From positions 5,952,001 to 6,016,000 of the forward strand of contig CM033715.1 of assembly GCA_019671005.1 (NCBI GenBank): 64,000 nt of DNA, in the 5' to 3' direction. Origin of the DNA: Hibiscus mutabilis. Taxonomy: Eukaryota; Streptophyta; Magnoliopsida; Malvales; Malvaceae. How positions within the stretch are numbered: position 1 is the first letter of the stretch; every line of letters starts with the position of its first letter. This document shows positions 11,605 to 23,164 of the stretch, in pieces. A program made the position numbers and the translations under genes. The notes beneath the pieces are model-generated. The model did not search any database. It was not told the DNA's origin and saw only the letters and a program-made list of their open reading frames with translations.

Positions 11605-11925
11605 CATGCATTGGTAGTGGAAATATTTTGTTTCCACAAGTCCCTTAATTTTATGGGTTAGGGTTTAGATTAAGGTTCATATTTTAGGGTTTTAGGTTCA
11701 TGTGCTTAGAATTTAGGGACCGTGGATTGAATTTAGAGTTTAGAGTTAGAATTTAAGGGTTATAGGTAAAAACCTAAATCCCTACCATATTATCATAAAC
11801 CCTAAACCCTAAATTCTAAGCACATAAACCTAAAGCCCTAAACTATAAATCCTAAACTAAATTCCTAACTCCTAAAATTAGGACGCTTGTAGAAACAAAA
11901 TGATTACATTGCTAGTGCATAATAT
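11605..11925. mobile_element. foldback repeat with AACCCTAAA core, subfamily B
   Basis: The outer arms ATGCATTGGTAGTGGAAATA (left) and ATGCACTAGCAATGTAATCA (right, reverse complement) pair, followed by TTTTGTTTC(C/T)ACAAG on both sides. Inside, GGGTTAGGGTTTAG on the left mirrors CTAAACCCTAAATTC on the right, so the whole unit is a long imperfect palindrome of degenerate TTTAGGG/CCCTAAA text. It encodes no protein. Confidence 0.65.
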
Positions 11926-12251
11926 ATTTTTCCATAAAAATAAATAAAAATTTACTTTTACTAAAGGTGTTCGTAAAATTAAACGTTGAAGACCATGGTT
12001 TTTTTTTTAAGGAAGACGATGTTTTTTTAACATAATATCATGAGCTGAGTTTAAAACTATATAAACACAAAATTATATTCCTTGTTTATCCTTATTCGAA
12101 TCCATATAAATATAAATTTTTATTTATCATATTTATATCATTAAAAAATAACTGTGTTTTATTTTTTTTCATTACTAAAACAATTTTTATTTTATTTATA
12201 AAATATATTTTCTAATTTCCAAAAAATAGAAAATGAAAACAATATTTTTGA

Positions 12252-12357
12252 GATCCACTAATTGGCCTAGCGGCTAAGGATGCTCATATTATCTTATCTT
12301 GTATGAATTCGAATCTCGGTATAGAAATACAATTCTTCTTTATTTAATAAAAAAACA
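12252..12357 (+). mobile_element. tRNA-derived SINE-like sequence
   Basis: TGGCCTAGCGGC (12264-12275 region) fits a pol III box A and GAATTCGAATCTC (about 12306-12318) fits box B, about 40 bp apart. The unit then runs into TTTATTTAATAAAAAAAC. No target duplication was resolved, so it may instead be a degenerate fragment. Confidence 0.4.
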
Positions 12358-12390
12358 TGCATATTAAATATATTTGCCATTAAAAAGAAC

Positions 12391-13705
12391 ATGGGAAACC
12401 CTAACCCTATCGTACAATCTCTGAAGCTTCGCTATGAAAATCCCAACGATCGGCCACCGGAAGGGCTTACTCCGCCTCACCGGCCTCCATTAGCGGGGAG
12501 TACTGGTCTTGATGTACTCTTGGATGAGAATCGGCTTAAGGATAAACAAAAGGATGGGGGAAATAGCGTGATAAAAAAACCTTAACAGCTCAAAGATGTT
12601 GGGGGATTGATAGTGGCGCTGGGATGGTTTCACTGGATAATAATTCTCGTCGTCCGGTTTGCTTTGCTTACCCGCCTATTCTGAAACGACCGGGATCCCC
12701 GGTGCTGGTTGAGGACCAACGAGTAGCTAAGAAAGTTAAAAATAATGGCGATAACCTCTGTATGGCTGATAAGGATAAGCAAAATAGTCAGACACCAACG
12801 GAAACCAGTCCGGAGGAACTGATGGAATTGATGGAGACAAATGATCTCCCGACCCTTGTGGTGAGTAGTTCTGGAAAATTTGAGATAACCCTACGGTCTC
12901 CAAATAGGACATATGCGTCAGATTGTTTCAGATATCCTAAAGAGATCCCTCCTAAGCGTACAGTTGCACCGGAAGTCGAGATTCAAGTGAATGCTGAGGA
13001 TGTGAAAATTGGCAAGGATGGCATGATTTCTTCCATCAAATTCTCAGATAGAATCCATGAACTTATAGATATTTGAATGTGATCCACGGTTATTGTTCGT
13101 TTGTTGGGGAAGACTATTGGTTATCGAGCACTCTATGTTAGACTCTCTGCCCTATGGTCTCTTAGTGGAAATTTCCAACTAATTGACCTTGAGAATGATT
13201 ATTTTTTGGTCAAACTTAAACAGGAAGAGGACTACTCCAAGATTCTGTCGGGTGGTCCATGGACGATCTTTGGAAGTTACTTAACGGTCCAACCGTGGAC
13301 CAGATCTTTTTCATTCATGAGAAACACCCATCACAAGTCATTGTGTGGGTTCGATTATCGGTTTTACCGTTTTGTTACTACACCACGGCCCTATTTCGCT
13401 GGATTGGTAATTTAATTGGGAGAGTCGTAAAAGTGGAATACAACACGAATGCAGGAGAGATAGGTCATTTTGCACGCTTGGCGGTGATTGTTGACTTTAA
13501 TAAACCTTTGGTGCCTAGTTTGAATATCGATGGTTTCAATCAGAAGATAGAATATGAAGGTTTACACTTAATTTGCTACAAATGCGGATTATATGGTCAC
13601 ACAAAAGATTGGTGTGGAAAATGTCCACCACTAGAAGAACCCACAACAGTACCTAAGGATCCAGTTGTTCCTGAAAAGAGGTTGATGTCTATGGACCATG
13701 GATGA
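12391..13705 (+). pseudogene. LINE ORF1 (DUF4283 plus CCHC zinc knuckle), frameshifted
   Basis: The start MGNPNPIVQSLKLRYENP is followed by a stop at 12583-12585. The frame resumes around 12624 with a Pro/Lys-rich linker, then a DUF4283-type RNA-binding region (about 12990-13330, including LIDLENDYFLVKL and GGPWTIFGSYLTVQPW). One stop (after ELIDI, 13074-13076) and a frameshift near 13300 interrupt it. The C-terminal zinc knuckle CYKCGLYGHTKDWC (about 13577-13618) keeps all CX2CX4HX4C residues. In such elements ORF1 packages the element RNA. The region 13706-14540 is degenerate ORF1 tail/linker with no open frame. Confidence 0.85.
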
Positions 13706-14542
13706 TGGCATCATATAAAGGTCGCCACCCACGAAAGGTTATAGAATCGAAGCAGACTGATTTGGAGGGTTCTAAGCCTATAAGAAAGTTTAAGTTCTAG
13801 GTCCTACAAAATCTTGAAGAGGAAATACCACTAAGGGACAACTCTGTGGCTCGGGGTAAAGCTCATGTTGTGTTGAACCACAGTACCATCGTATGGGAAA
13901 AAACCTTTGGCAAGTAAAGTATCAGAAGAGCTGTGGGGACAGAAAGCTCTTCTTCATTTGGCAGGCAGGGTGCAGTGCCTTCTCCAGGGGCGGGATCTAG
14001 TAAGGATGTCTTCGAACCTCTACAGACCCAGTCTAATCCGATTGTAGATGGCAGAAGGATTCAGGATATAAAAGTTTGAGCAGGTTTAAAGGGGGAGAGG
14101 GGTAATCACATGGCTATGATGATTTTGAGGAAGTTTTAGGTAGTAGGAATATGGAAGGGGACAACCAAGGGTCTAATGCAAGTGCCAAACATCGACACAA
14201 GAAGGATCATGCGGCTAAAGGCCTTCGCATTTGTAAGAATCAAAATTTAAGGTTCCAGCAAAGCCAACCATTTCGGAATGGATTAGCACTGTCCCATCCA
14301 TACAAGGGAAGGTAAAAAATCGTTGGTGATAATGAAAGATATGATTCCAACTGAGGGTATGAATGTTCAGCCCCTAGATATTACACCGCATCAGATATTG
14401 GAATCAAAATTGGATCAATAGTCCTCGAAATCATCTGACCAAGATGGGAGTTTGTTGAATGGAAATGTACAACCAGAATCTATGGTTCAGGATTGCACAA
14501 TGACCTTGCAGTAAGTTATCCCCCCTTATCCAATATGTTTAA

Positions 14543-17500
14543 TGATTAATATATTATGTTGGAATGCACAGGATGTTGCAAACCCCCCGTTTGTAGACAT
14601 TTTCGAAATTTTGTCAAGATTAATGACCCCCAAATCGCAGTGTTGGTTGAACCTTAGATTAGTGGGATAAGGGTGGACAAGGTTTTGGCAAGCTTTGGCT
14701 TCCCGAACTCTTTCCGTGTTGAGGCTCATGGTTTCAGTGGCGGCATATGGATGTTGTGAAAAAACTCTTTATCAATTACAATAGAGAGAATATTGAATCA
14801 ATTCATTCACAGTCAAGTTCAGTTGGGTGGATCCTCAGATTGGTTCTATTTCATGGCTATCTATGCAAGCCCGAACGTTACAAAGCATAAGATCTTGTGG
14901 GATCATTTGAAGCACCTTGACCCGAGCACCGATATAGCTTGGGTTTTAGGTGGGGATTTTAACTCTATTTTAAGCAACAGAGTCTGTAACGGTGATGCAT
15001 GCAATGGTTTAGGATTAATGTCCTTTTTCTGACTTTGTCTATAGCATGAGACTTAGTGATGCAGGTTTTGTAGGGCCTCGTTTTACTTGGAGTCGTGGGA
15101 ATCTCTATAAACGTCTTGATCGCTTCATTGTTAATAGGGCATGGTTATCTAAATATCAAGGTTTTACAGTTGTACATTTAAATCAACTTGGTTTAGGATC
15201 ACAAACCGATTTTAATGAAGGTTGTGCGATGCAATGGTTCCCCAAAGCAACGTCCGTTTCACTTTATTTCTAGCTGGCAGGATCATCCCAAATTTTGCGA
15301 GTTCTTGGCCTCTTGTTGGGATAAAGAGCGTGACATTGCAGACAATATTGAGGTTTTCAAGAAAGAAGTGGGTGAATGGAATCAGTTCGTGTTTGGGGAT
15401 ATTATCTGCAAAAAGAAAAGGCTAATGGCTCGGATTTATGGAATTGATAAGAAAATCGAGAATTATAGCTCAAATTCTTTGAGTAGATTGCGGCAAGAGC
15501 TTGTTACGGAACTCGAGTTGGTGCTTGATCAGGAGGAATCCCTTTGGTTTCAACAGGCAAGATCTAAGTGGATATCTCACGGCGATAGAAATAAGTACTA
15601 TTTCCATGTTTGTACCATGAGCCGAAAATGACGAAACAACACTACTCCCTAATGGCAACTGGAGTACCGACCAATGAGAGCTTCAGGCTTTAGCGGTATC
15701 TTTCTTTCAGAGCTTATTTTCTGCTTCGGCAAATCTGATACTTGTATTTCTGATTAATGGGAGATTTCGCCGCTTAAATGCTTAGGAATTTCAGCAACTC
15801 TGTTTGCCAATTACGAGTACTGAGGTAACGAAGGTGATGGGTGTCGAATCCGTAAAAAAATAATACCTACTTGTTCTTTGGATTTGTAGTAGTGACAAGT
15901 AGGGTCGATTCCACAAAGAATGGTTAAGAAATCTAGTTCACAAGCAATTGAAAGTAAAAAAAAATGGTTTTGTGTTTGATTTGAAGAAAACAATTGAATT
16001 AAAGAATAAATCTATATAAGATGAAACTCTAGTCAAGTTAGAACTTGGAATATTAAATCAAGAATTTAGATCATTGACCCACAAAAGATAAATCAACATC
16101 AACTTCAAATAGCTTGGTTTTAGATTAGATGAATACCACCAAATAACATAAATCTCTTCTAAGATAGATAACCAATTAAATACCATCAAAAGAATACCTC
16201 TTGATATTAAATTCCTAGATACCACTAAAGAATTATAATCTATCAAATAGCATTAATGATCTTTAAGAGACCCAAAGCACATATTCTTCCTAAGCACGAA
16301 CCCGTTAACTTATTAAGAACATGAATTTATACCTTTAGAAATCGAACTTGAATTTCTTTACTACTTGTATCAAATACCATTGAATTGGTTGTAGCATATA
16401 TTTAACCAAACATACACATGAAGATGAAGCACAAAAGATATGAAAATATTTGAATGAAGATGAAGATAATTTGGGAACAAGAAATCTCACTAAAAGCTTG
16501 AAATAATATCCTTGTATCTACACTTAACTAGAAAAGAAGGGTTTAGCCACTCATGGTGGCCGACGGCTACAAGAGAAGAGGGGGGAGAGGGTTTCGACTA
16601 GACTAGGGTTTCTACTTGGTATTTTCTCTTCACCCTTTGATCTATATTTATAGGGAATAAAGGGGAAGACTTTACATCAAATACAACAACCCTAACTACT
16701 TTTAATTATGGAAAAAGTAGAAGTCCTCTTTTGTAGTAAGATTGCTTGCTCTCCAAGTAAAAATTTGCATGTTCTCTAGGCCCAAATCTATCTTGCGCCT
16801 GGTATTTTTGCGGAAACAGTATTGTCGTGGCAAATGCAACTTGTCGAGGCAATTAAGGCGGTTTATGAAGAGCTTGCCGTGGCAACTAGGACTTGCCTTG
16901 GTAATTAACAAAAATTCTGGAGGTGACGCCTAAATAGTGCTAAAACTCGGATTTTATGTATAAAACGTCATTAAAGCCCAAAAACATCTGCAAAACCAAA
17001 TAGGAAACAAATCAAGGGCTTTAAGATATTAATATGCTAAAACATAGAATTTAATATGTAAAAAACATACAAATATATGAATTATCAGAAGGTAATTTTC
17101 TCTATGAGCCCCTTTAAGGCTCTTGGTGTTGACGGACTTCATGCTGCATTTTATCAAAATAACTGGGGCCTTGTGGGTGACAATGTTTGTTCTTTGGTCA
17201 AGAGGATTTTTGAGTCTGGATGCATGGAGCTGCCGCTGAATTGTCCCCTATTGGTGTTAATTCCAAAAATTGAGAATCTAGAATCAATATCACAGTTCAG
17301 ACCTATTAGCCTATGCAATGTCCTATATAAAACGGTAACAAAGGTCATTATTAACAGGCTTAAACCTTTCCTACCGGACTGGGTTTCTAACAACCAAACA
17401 AGTTTTGTGCATGAGAGATCTATTACGGATAATATAATCATTGCTCAAGAAGTTATTCACTTGATGCGTTTGAAAGAAAGGAAAAATGGGGTGGATGGAT

Positions 17501-19873
17501 TTGAAGATAGATTTAGAAAAAGGGTACGATAGACTCGATTGGAATTTTATCCAGGATACTCTAATGGATCTTGGTATTCCTGATGACTTGCGTCGCTTGA
17601 TCATGAGCAGTGTTACAACGTCTCAACACAAGTGCTGTGGAATGGTTTAATCTCTCCTGCTTTTAATCCTACGAGGGTATTTGACAAGGGGATCCCCTAT
17701 CCCCTATCTTTTCATTCTGTGCATGGAACACTTGGCCCATGCTATACAGGTCGGCATTAATGTGGGAGTTTGGAGGCCTATCCAATTATCACATCATGGC
17801 TGAGGCTTATTTCATCTTTTCTTCGCCGATGATCTTTTTATTTTTGCTTGAAACTGCTTTAGATCAAGTTGGGATTATTCAGAAAGTTCTAAGTGGCTTT
17901 TTTGATAGCTCTGGACACAAGGTTAGCAACTCTAAAACTCATCTTTTTTTTTCGGCCAATGTTGTGAGTACAGTTAGGACAATATTTTTCATGTGCTTGG
18001 ATACAAAGAGGTGTCTGATCTAGGCATGTATCTTGGCGTTCCCTTACTTCACAAAAGGGTAACTAATGCCACACATGGGTATGTTGTCCAGAAAATCCGT
18101 GACAAGCTAACCGGTTGGAAAGCACAACACCTTTCTCTTGCAGGTCACATCACTCTTGTGAAATCTGTTCTTTTGACAATTATGGCTACTTATACCATGC
18201 AGTCTATTCTCCTTTCTTATATACGTGTGCTCGAAAATTGAGGTTCTAATTAGAAGATTTCTTTGGGGCGACACAGAGAATAAACATGGAATCCTGCTCA
18301 TAAAATGGGAAGATGTTTGTCAAACTAAGGATATGGGTGGTTTTAGAATTCGTCAAATGTTTCCTCAAAATAAAGCTTTTTTAATGAAAGTGGCTTTTAA
18401 CTTGTTGGCTCGCCCGGATAGTTATGGGTACGTATTTTGCGCTCTAAGAATAAATGGATGCATGAGATACCATCAATGATTCATCGCCAGGGGTGCTCAT
18501 ATTTATGGCAAGGTCTCTCTAGAGTCTGGGAGGAGGTGAAAGCTGGGATTTCTTGGAATATTGGTAACAGTCAGAATGTATATTTTTAGCTTGATCCATG
18601 GATAAGTAATTACGATCCCTTGATTGATTACATTACGGAATCCTAATCAAGTGAACCATTTTTTTGTTTCCATTGCAGATATGGTAACTGAAACAAGGGA
18701 ATGGATTTAGGAGGTCTTTGGTGAGATAGTTCCCCCTAATATGTCTTTGAGTATTACGGCAATCAAACCCCCATTGTCTTCGGCAGCTGCATGTGTGCCA
18801 GGGTGGCGATGGGATCCGTTTCCATGCATTTTCTGTCCGATCAGCGTATTCTTTTATCACGAGTGGCTCGTCTCTATCCAAAGATAAAAGTTGGTCCCTT
18901 ATTAACGACTTCTATGTCTCGCCCAGGGTTAAAACTTTTCTATGGATCGTTACTGGGATAGAATTCTTACAAATCGAGAGAGTTTACTGGCATAACGCAG
19001 AAGATGCTAGTTGTTTGAGTTGTGGGGCAGCCGTTGAAGACTCGCTACATGTGCTGCGAGATTGTTCGACTGCAATAGCTATCTGTTCTGTTGTAATCAA
19101 ACCGGAGTTGTTGGGGACTTTTTGCTCGCTATCCATTCGAGACTGGGTATTGGAAAACTTGAGTAAGGATTCAGGTTCCCTAACTCACAGCTGGGATTTG
19201 ATGTTTGGTTATATTCTTTGGGGCCCTATGGAACCAAAGGAACATATGTATATTTTATCCTGCTCGGCCTATTGATGAACCATTGCTGGTGAGGTGTCAC
19301 AGGCTAGTTGATGAAGTTAACGCTAACTGGGTGAGGGAGACTCTAACTCGAACGTTGACTGTTGCTGGCCTCAGGCAGATGGCCTCGCGGAGATGGCTGC
19401 CTCTTCTTGAGGACTGGGTAAAAAGTAACTCCGATGGTTCTTTTCGATCGGTATCTGGAGGAGCTACGTGCGGGGAATTATTCGAAATTACAAGCGGACA
19501 TTGGATTATTGGTTTTGCGAGAAGCATTGGGTTGTGCTCTGTAATTAAGGCTGAGTTGTGGGGCCTCTATGAGTGTCTACGAGTCGCATGGGATCTAGGT
19601 ATTGATCGCATTCTTTTGAAATCAGATTGTGGACGGGCAATTTCGATTCTGAAGGACCGAGCGTTACCAAATAATTGACCATCGTTGGTGCAACACATTT
19701 GGAATTTTTTGGATAAATCTTGGGATGTTCGATTGGTGTTGGTTGGACGTGAAAGTAACAAGGTAGCAGATGCCCTCGCACGTTTGGCATGGACACTTTC
19801 GCTTGGATTCCACGAGTTTATTGAGCCACCAAGCAATATTGGTAATTTATTGCAATTGGATTTCCCTGATTAA
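14543..19873 (+). pseudogene. LINE ORF2 (endonuclease, reverse transcriptase, RNase H), broken
   Basis: The endonuclease region begins near ILCWNAQDVANPPF (about 14550), contains GGDFNSIL (about 14952-14975) and the FTWSRGNLYKRLDRF segment (15082-15126). After the solo LTR, the reverse transcriptase resumes with MSPFKALGVDGLHAAFYQNNW, LVLIPKIENLESISQFRPISL and VSNNQTSFVHERSITDNI (17103-17440). The catalytic box reads FFADDLFIFA near 17819-17848 in a shifted frame. A zf-RVT region (ASCLSCGAAVEDSLHVLRDC) lies at about 19003-19065. A C-terminal RNase H keeps the acidic residues NSDGS, KAELWGL, LKSDCG and NKVADALARLA (19428-19792). Many stops and frameshifts separate these blocks, so no product is expected. 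Confidence 0.88.
15835..17087. mobile_element. solo LTR inserted in the LINE, 5-bp target duplication
   Basis: A 1,253-bp insert bounded by TGAT...ATCA is flanked by GAAGG at 15830-15834 and 17088-17092. It interrupts the LINE reverse-transcriptase frame: removing it and one GAAGG joins the codons on either side. The left end TGATGGGTGTCGAATCCGT and the motif TAGGGTCGATTCCACA resemble a widespread plant LTR type. A TATA-like CTATATTTATAG sits at about 16642-16653, consistent with a U3/R border. No internal coding region is present, as expected after LTR-LTR recombination. Confidence 0.88.
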
Positions 19874-20020
19874 TGTTAGTTTTGAATTGTTGATGTCGAG
19901 TGTTATCTCGCACGTTTTTGTAAGTAACACCTAAGGCACTTTTTTCTCTATTTAGGTGTAAGAAGGTTTTTAAGGAAGCTCCAGGTTCTACTCCCCTTAT
20001 TAATAAAAAAATAAAATAAA

Positions 20021-20739
20021 AATATTTTCAGAAGCCAAAAGATCGACCTCCTACATGGTAGTCCATATGTTTTTTTTAATATATTATTCTAACATGATAT
20101 AAATTGTTATTTATGTCGCATTAATAAATATTTTGAAAAAAATAAATTATACTATTATTTTCGAAAAATTCATGAAGTATATTTGATTGCCATTTGTGAT
20201 AATATGTCTGTGATATTAAATAATGTTTAGTTATTATTTTTTTAGAAAAACAATGATTCGACTATTTTTATTTTTTTAAGAAAGATCGTTAAATTTTACT
20301 AAATAAATAATGATGAAATGTTTGAATGTTGATAATTAAAATTAACATTGTGTTCAAAATAGAGAATATAAACTTTAAATTAGTTAGCAACAATTAGGAA
20401 TGACAAAATAACTGTACATAATAATTTCCGACTCAATCATGACATGTATAGTTTGATTTTTATGAATATAAGTTTTCAGACTAAGTAAATAAATCTTAAA
20501 ATTATTCTGGTTAAAAAGAATTCGCTAAGATAATTATGAAAATATATTTGTATATGTTTATATATTATTGTATCGAGTCGAGTTAGGATTTATTAAAAAC
20601 CTGCCTCTTGACATCCCAACAATAACCACGATTGGTTGCTTAAATTTTATTTACTTGTTTTAACGTTTTAAATCAAGGACGAGTCTACCACGCTCGACGA
20701 ATACCGCTTAGCATCACTAACACTGAACATCGCTAAACA
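20021..20739. other. AT-rich intergenic sequence
   Basis: No coding potential or clear repeat architecture was recognised. Confidence 0.4.
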
Positions 20740-21172
20740 TCATTAATTGATTAATAAAGATTAAGATTTTCAAGGACTCAACATATAATTATAATTTATT
20801 TAAAATAAACTTTTAATTAAATTATTTCCCACATATATTATATTTTTTAATCTTTTTTTTAAATAATTGGATCAAATACCAAGTTTAGTCGATTTAAAAA
20901 ATAAAAAAAAACTTGAAACCCAAAACCCTAAACTCTAAACCCTAAACCATAAACCCAATGTTTGAATTAGGATTTTAGGTTTCATGTTTGGGGTTTAGGG
21001 TTCATGGTGTTGGGTTTCAGGTTTTTTTTTTAAATTAACTAAGGTTGGTATTTGATCCAACTATTTAAAAATATAATATATATGAAAAATAATTTAATTG
21101 AAATTTTATTTTAAATAATTTATAAGTATGCGTTAAGTCCTTGAAATTTTTAATTTTTATTAATCAATTTAA
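20740..21172. mobile_element. foldback element with AACCCTAAA core, subfamily C
   Basis: Two arms of roughly 180-190 bp pair imperfectly: left TTGATTAATAAAGATTAAGA...TTCAAGGACT...TTGGATCAAATACCAA, and right, in reverse complement, the same landmarks in the same order. The loop at about 20,920-21,030 is itself a palindrome of CCCTAAA and TTTAGGG units. It is non-coding. No target duplication was established. Confidence 0.65.
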
Positions 21173-22269
21173 TAGTAAAATTTTAAATCAATTACAAAGT
21201 ACAATCTCAATCTAATTTTTAATTTAGATAAACTCATATACACTTACATACTACGGAGTTCAAACCCAATTTCAAATTTTAATTCCCTCTTTTTTTAAGC
21301 ATTCTAAATCAATTACTATAAAATAATATTTTAGTCTAATTTTAAATTTAAATAAACTCATGCACTATAAATTACGCAGCTCAAACTCATTTTCAAATTA
21401 TACTGACCTCTTTTTATATTTCAATTTTCTATTTAACAGTGTATTGTAGTATTTAATTCAGATTATTAGATTTGTTTCCGTAGCTGCGCTTGTAACACGT
21501 ATAAAATAAAATAATATGAACCCGATTCAAAAATTCAACCCAAATCAGGGGCGGTAGTTGCACCAAACCAAATCCAGCCCACCAACCAATCCGATTTACG
21601 ATGTTGTGTCAATAACACATAACAATTGAAAAAATGGACCAAATCGGAAAAGGTAGTGGTACGTGTCAGGTACAAATACAATAAATTGAAATTGCTTGTG
21701 GTCGGTCTACGCTATTAAGTAGGAGGTTCTTTTCGTGAAATAAAATTAGAAAAGATAAGACTTTGTTAGTAAAAAACAACAAAGGATAAGATGCATTCTT
21801 TTTCTTTTATTTACGCTTAAGAAAGTTTTCTTAATAAGACTCGTATTTTTATATGAAATTATATAAAAATTCGCCAATAAACCATACAATTATCTTTCAA
21901 AAAAAGAGATCAGCTAGTTATTAGGGAATGCATGCATTATTAAATTATTTGAGTTTAATTTAATTGATATATAAATGGTACAGTATATAAGAAGAATGTA
22001 AACTCGAACATGTTTAAAAGTTTGATATTTGTCAACAATCTTTAGAGCAAGTGATTAAAAGCTCTCAGTTGATGTTCTCCCCTCCCCTAAGTCGTGGGTT
22101 CTAGACCCGCTAAGTGTAAATTTTCCCTTCTCCCTCTCCAGGTAAGAATTATTCAAAAAAATTTATACATATCTATCAATTTATGAGCGAAAAGAAATTT
22201 AGGCAGTATAAATATTATATATTAAATTATATAATAAAAGAATGAAAATTATTCAATACACTAACAATG
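21173..22269. other. AT-rich intergenic sequence with one SINE-like segment
   Basis: No genes. About 22,035-22,165 has GGGTTCTAGACCCGCTAAG (box B-like), an upstream TTAGAGCAAGTGATTAAAAG segment and a TTCAAAAAAATTT tail, suggesting a tRNA-derived SINE fragment. The remainder has no recognisable structure. Confidence 0.35.
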
Positions 22270-22480
22270 GTAAAAAAAAATTCCACTGACAAGTTAATTT
22301 TAGGGTGTTAAAAATTTAGTTTAGGTTTATGGGTTTAGGTTTAAGGGTTTATAATTTAAGATTTATTATTAGAATTTAGGATTTAAGGTAGTAAGGTTAG
22401 GGATTTAAGATTTATTGTTAGAATATTTTAACTACTAAATTTAACTCACTTCTAAAAATATTTTTTCACCACCAATATAT
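22270..22480. repeat. AACCCTAAA-core repeat, subfamily B-like
   Basis: TTTAGGTTTATGGGTTTAGG and related degenerate TTTAGGG text is flanked by weakly pairing ends (TTCCACTGACAAG on the left, TTTTTTCACCACCAATATAT on the right). It resembles the element at 11605-11925 but is more degraded. Confidence 0.4.
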
Positions 22481-22707
22481 CGAATAATAACCCTCATAAG
22501 AAATCCATGGTCTCAAACTTGGCTTTGAAACTCTTCCCATCAAAGTCTTCTTTTTAACACATTGTCGTCCCATCGCATCTAATCATATTATGTGATTACT
22601 AGACCAGCTTTGTTCATGTGAACAGCTTGTTTATTTGTCAAACTAGGAATATATTAATTTTTGGTGAAAAAATAGGACTATATTTATTAACTAGTCAAAT
22701 TTAAGTT

Positions 22708-23134
22708 GGGTAAGCTACAACGAATGTCACTTAATTATGGATAAGGTTATATTTGGGTCACAATTATTAAAAGTTACATTTAGATCACTCAATTATGGGC
22801 AATGTTACATATCGATCACTAAATTATTAAATGTTACATTTGGATAACTCAATTATGGTTAAGGGTACACTTGTGTCACCCTTTATATTTAAAAAAGTAT
22901 ATCAATTTGTGTATTAAATTAATTAATGATTTCAAATGAAGTACTCTAATGTTAACGATGGTATAAAAGTGATTTGTAAGAAAAATGACTAAATTGATAT
23001 ATTTTTTTTAAATATGAAAGGTGACCCAAATGTAACCGTACCCATAATTGCATGACCCAAATGTAACTTTTATTAATTGGGTGACCCAAATGTAACCTTA
23101 CCCATAATGGGGTAACCTTCGTTGTAGTTTACCC
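22708..23134. mobile_element. foldback MITE, GGGTAAGCTACAACGAA ends
   Basis: The left end GGGTAAGCTACAACGAA pairs with the right end (reverse complement GGGTAAACTACAACGAA). Sub-terminal CACTTAATTATGG and TACCCATAAT repeats are also inverted, so most of the 427 bp can fold back. The nine bases outside each end (ATTTAAGTT and TTTTAACTT) agree at seven positions, which suggests a decayed 9-bp target duplication and a Mutator-like origin. Confidence 0.65.
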
Positions 23135-23164
23135 TTTTAACTTTTATTAGTATATTTAAAATAA

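Larger units (their letters stand above)
12391..20020 (+). mobile_element. L1-type LINE, near full length, inactivated
   Basis: This element carries ORF1 (12391-13705) and ORF2 (14543-19873) and ends in an A-rich 3' end with ATTAATAAAAAAATAAAATAAAAAT (about 19,999-20,020). Both ORFs are broken by many stops and frameshifts, and ORF2 is split by a solo LTR. The order (nucleic-acid-binding ORF1, apurinic endonuclease, reverse transcriptase, zinc-binding region, RNase H) is that of plant L1 elements with an RNase H domain. Flanking target duplications were not resolved. A weak match AATATTTT(T/C) near 12,241 and 20,027 is not convincing. Confidence 0.9.

Noticed and set aside
11640..11890. True interstitial telomere block
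   Set aside because: Units are degenerate and arranged as a palindrome inside a foldback repeat, not a tandem CCCTAAA array.
12241..20042. Target duplication AATATTTT(T/C).AGA flanking the LINE
   Set aside because: The match is interrupted by several differences in AT-rich sequence and does not fit the element start.
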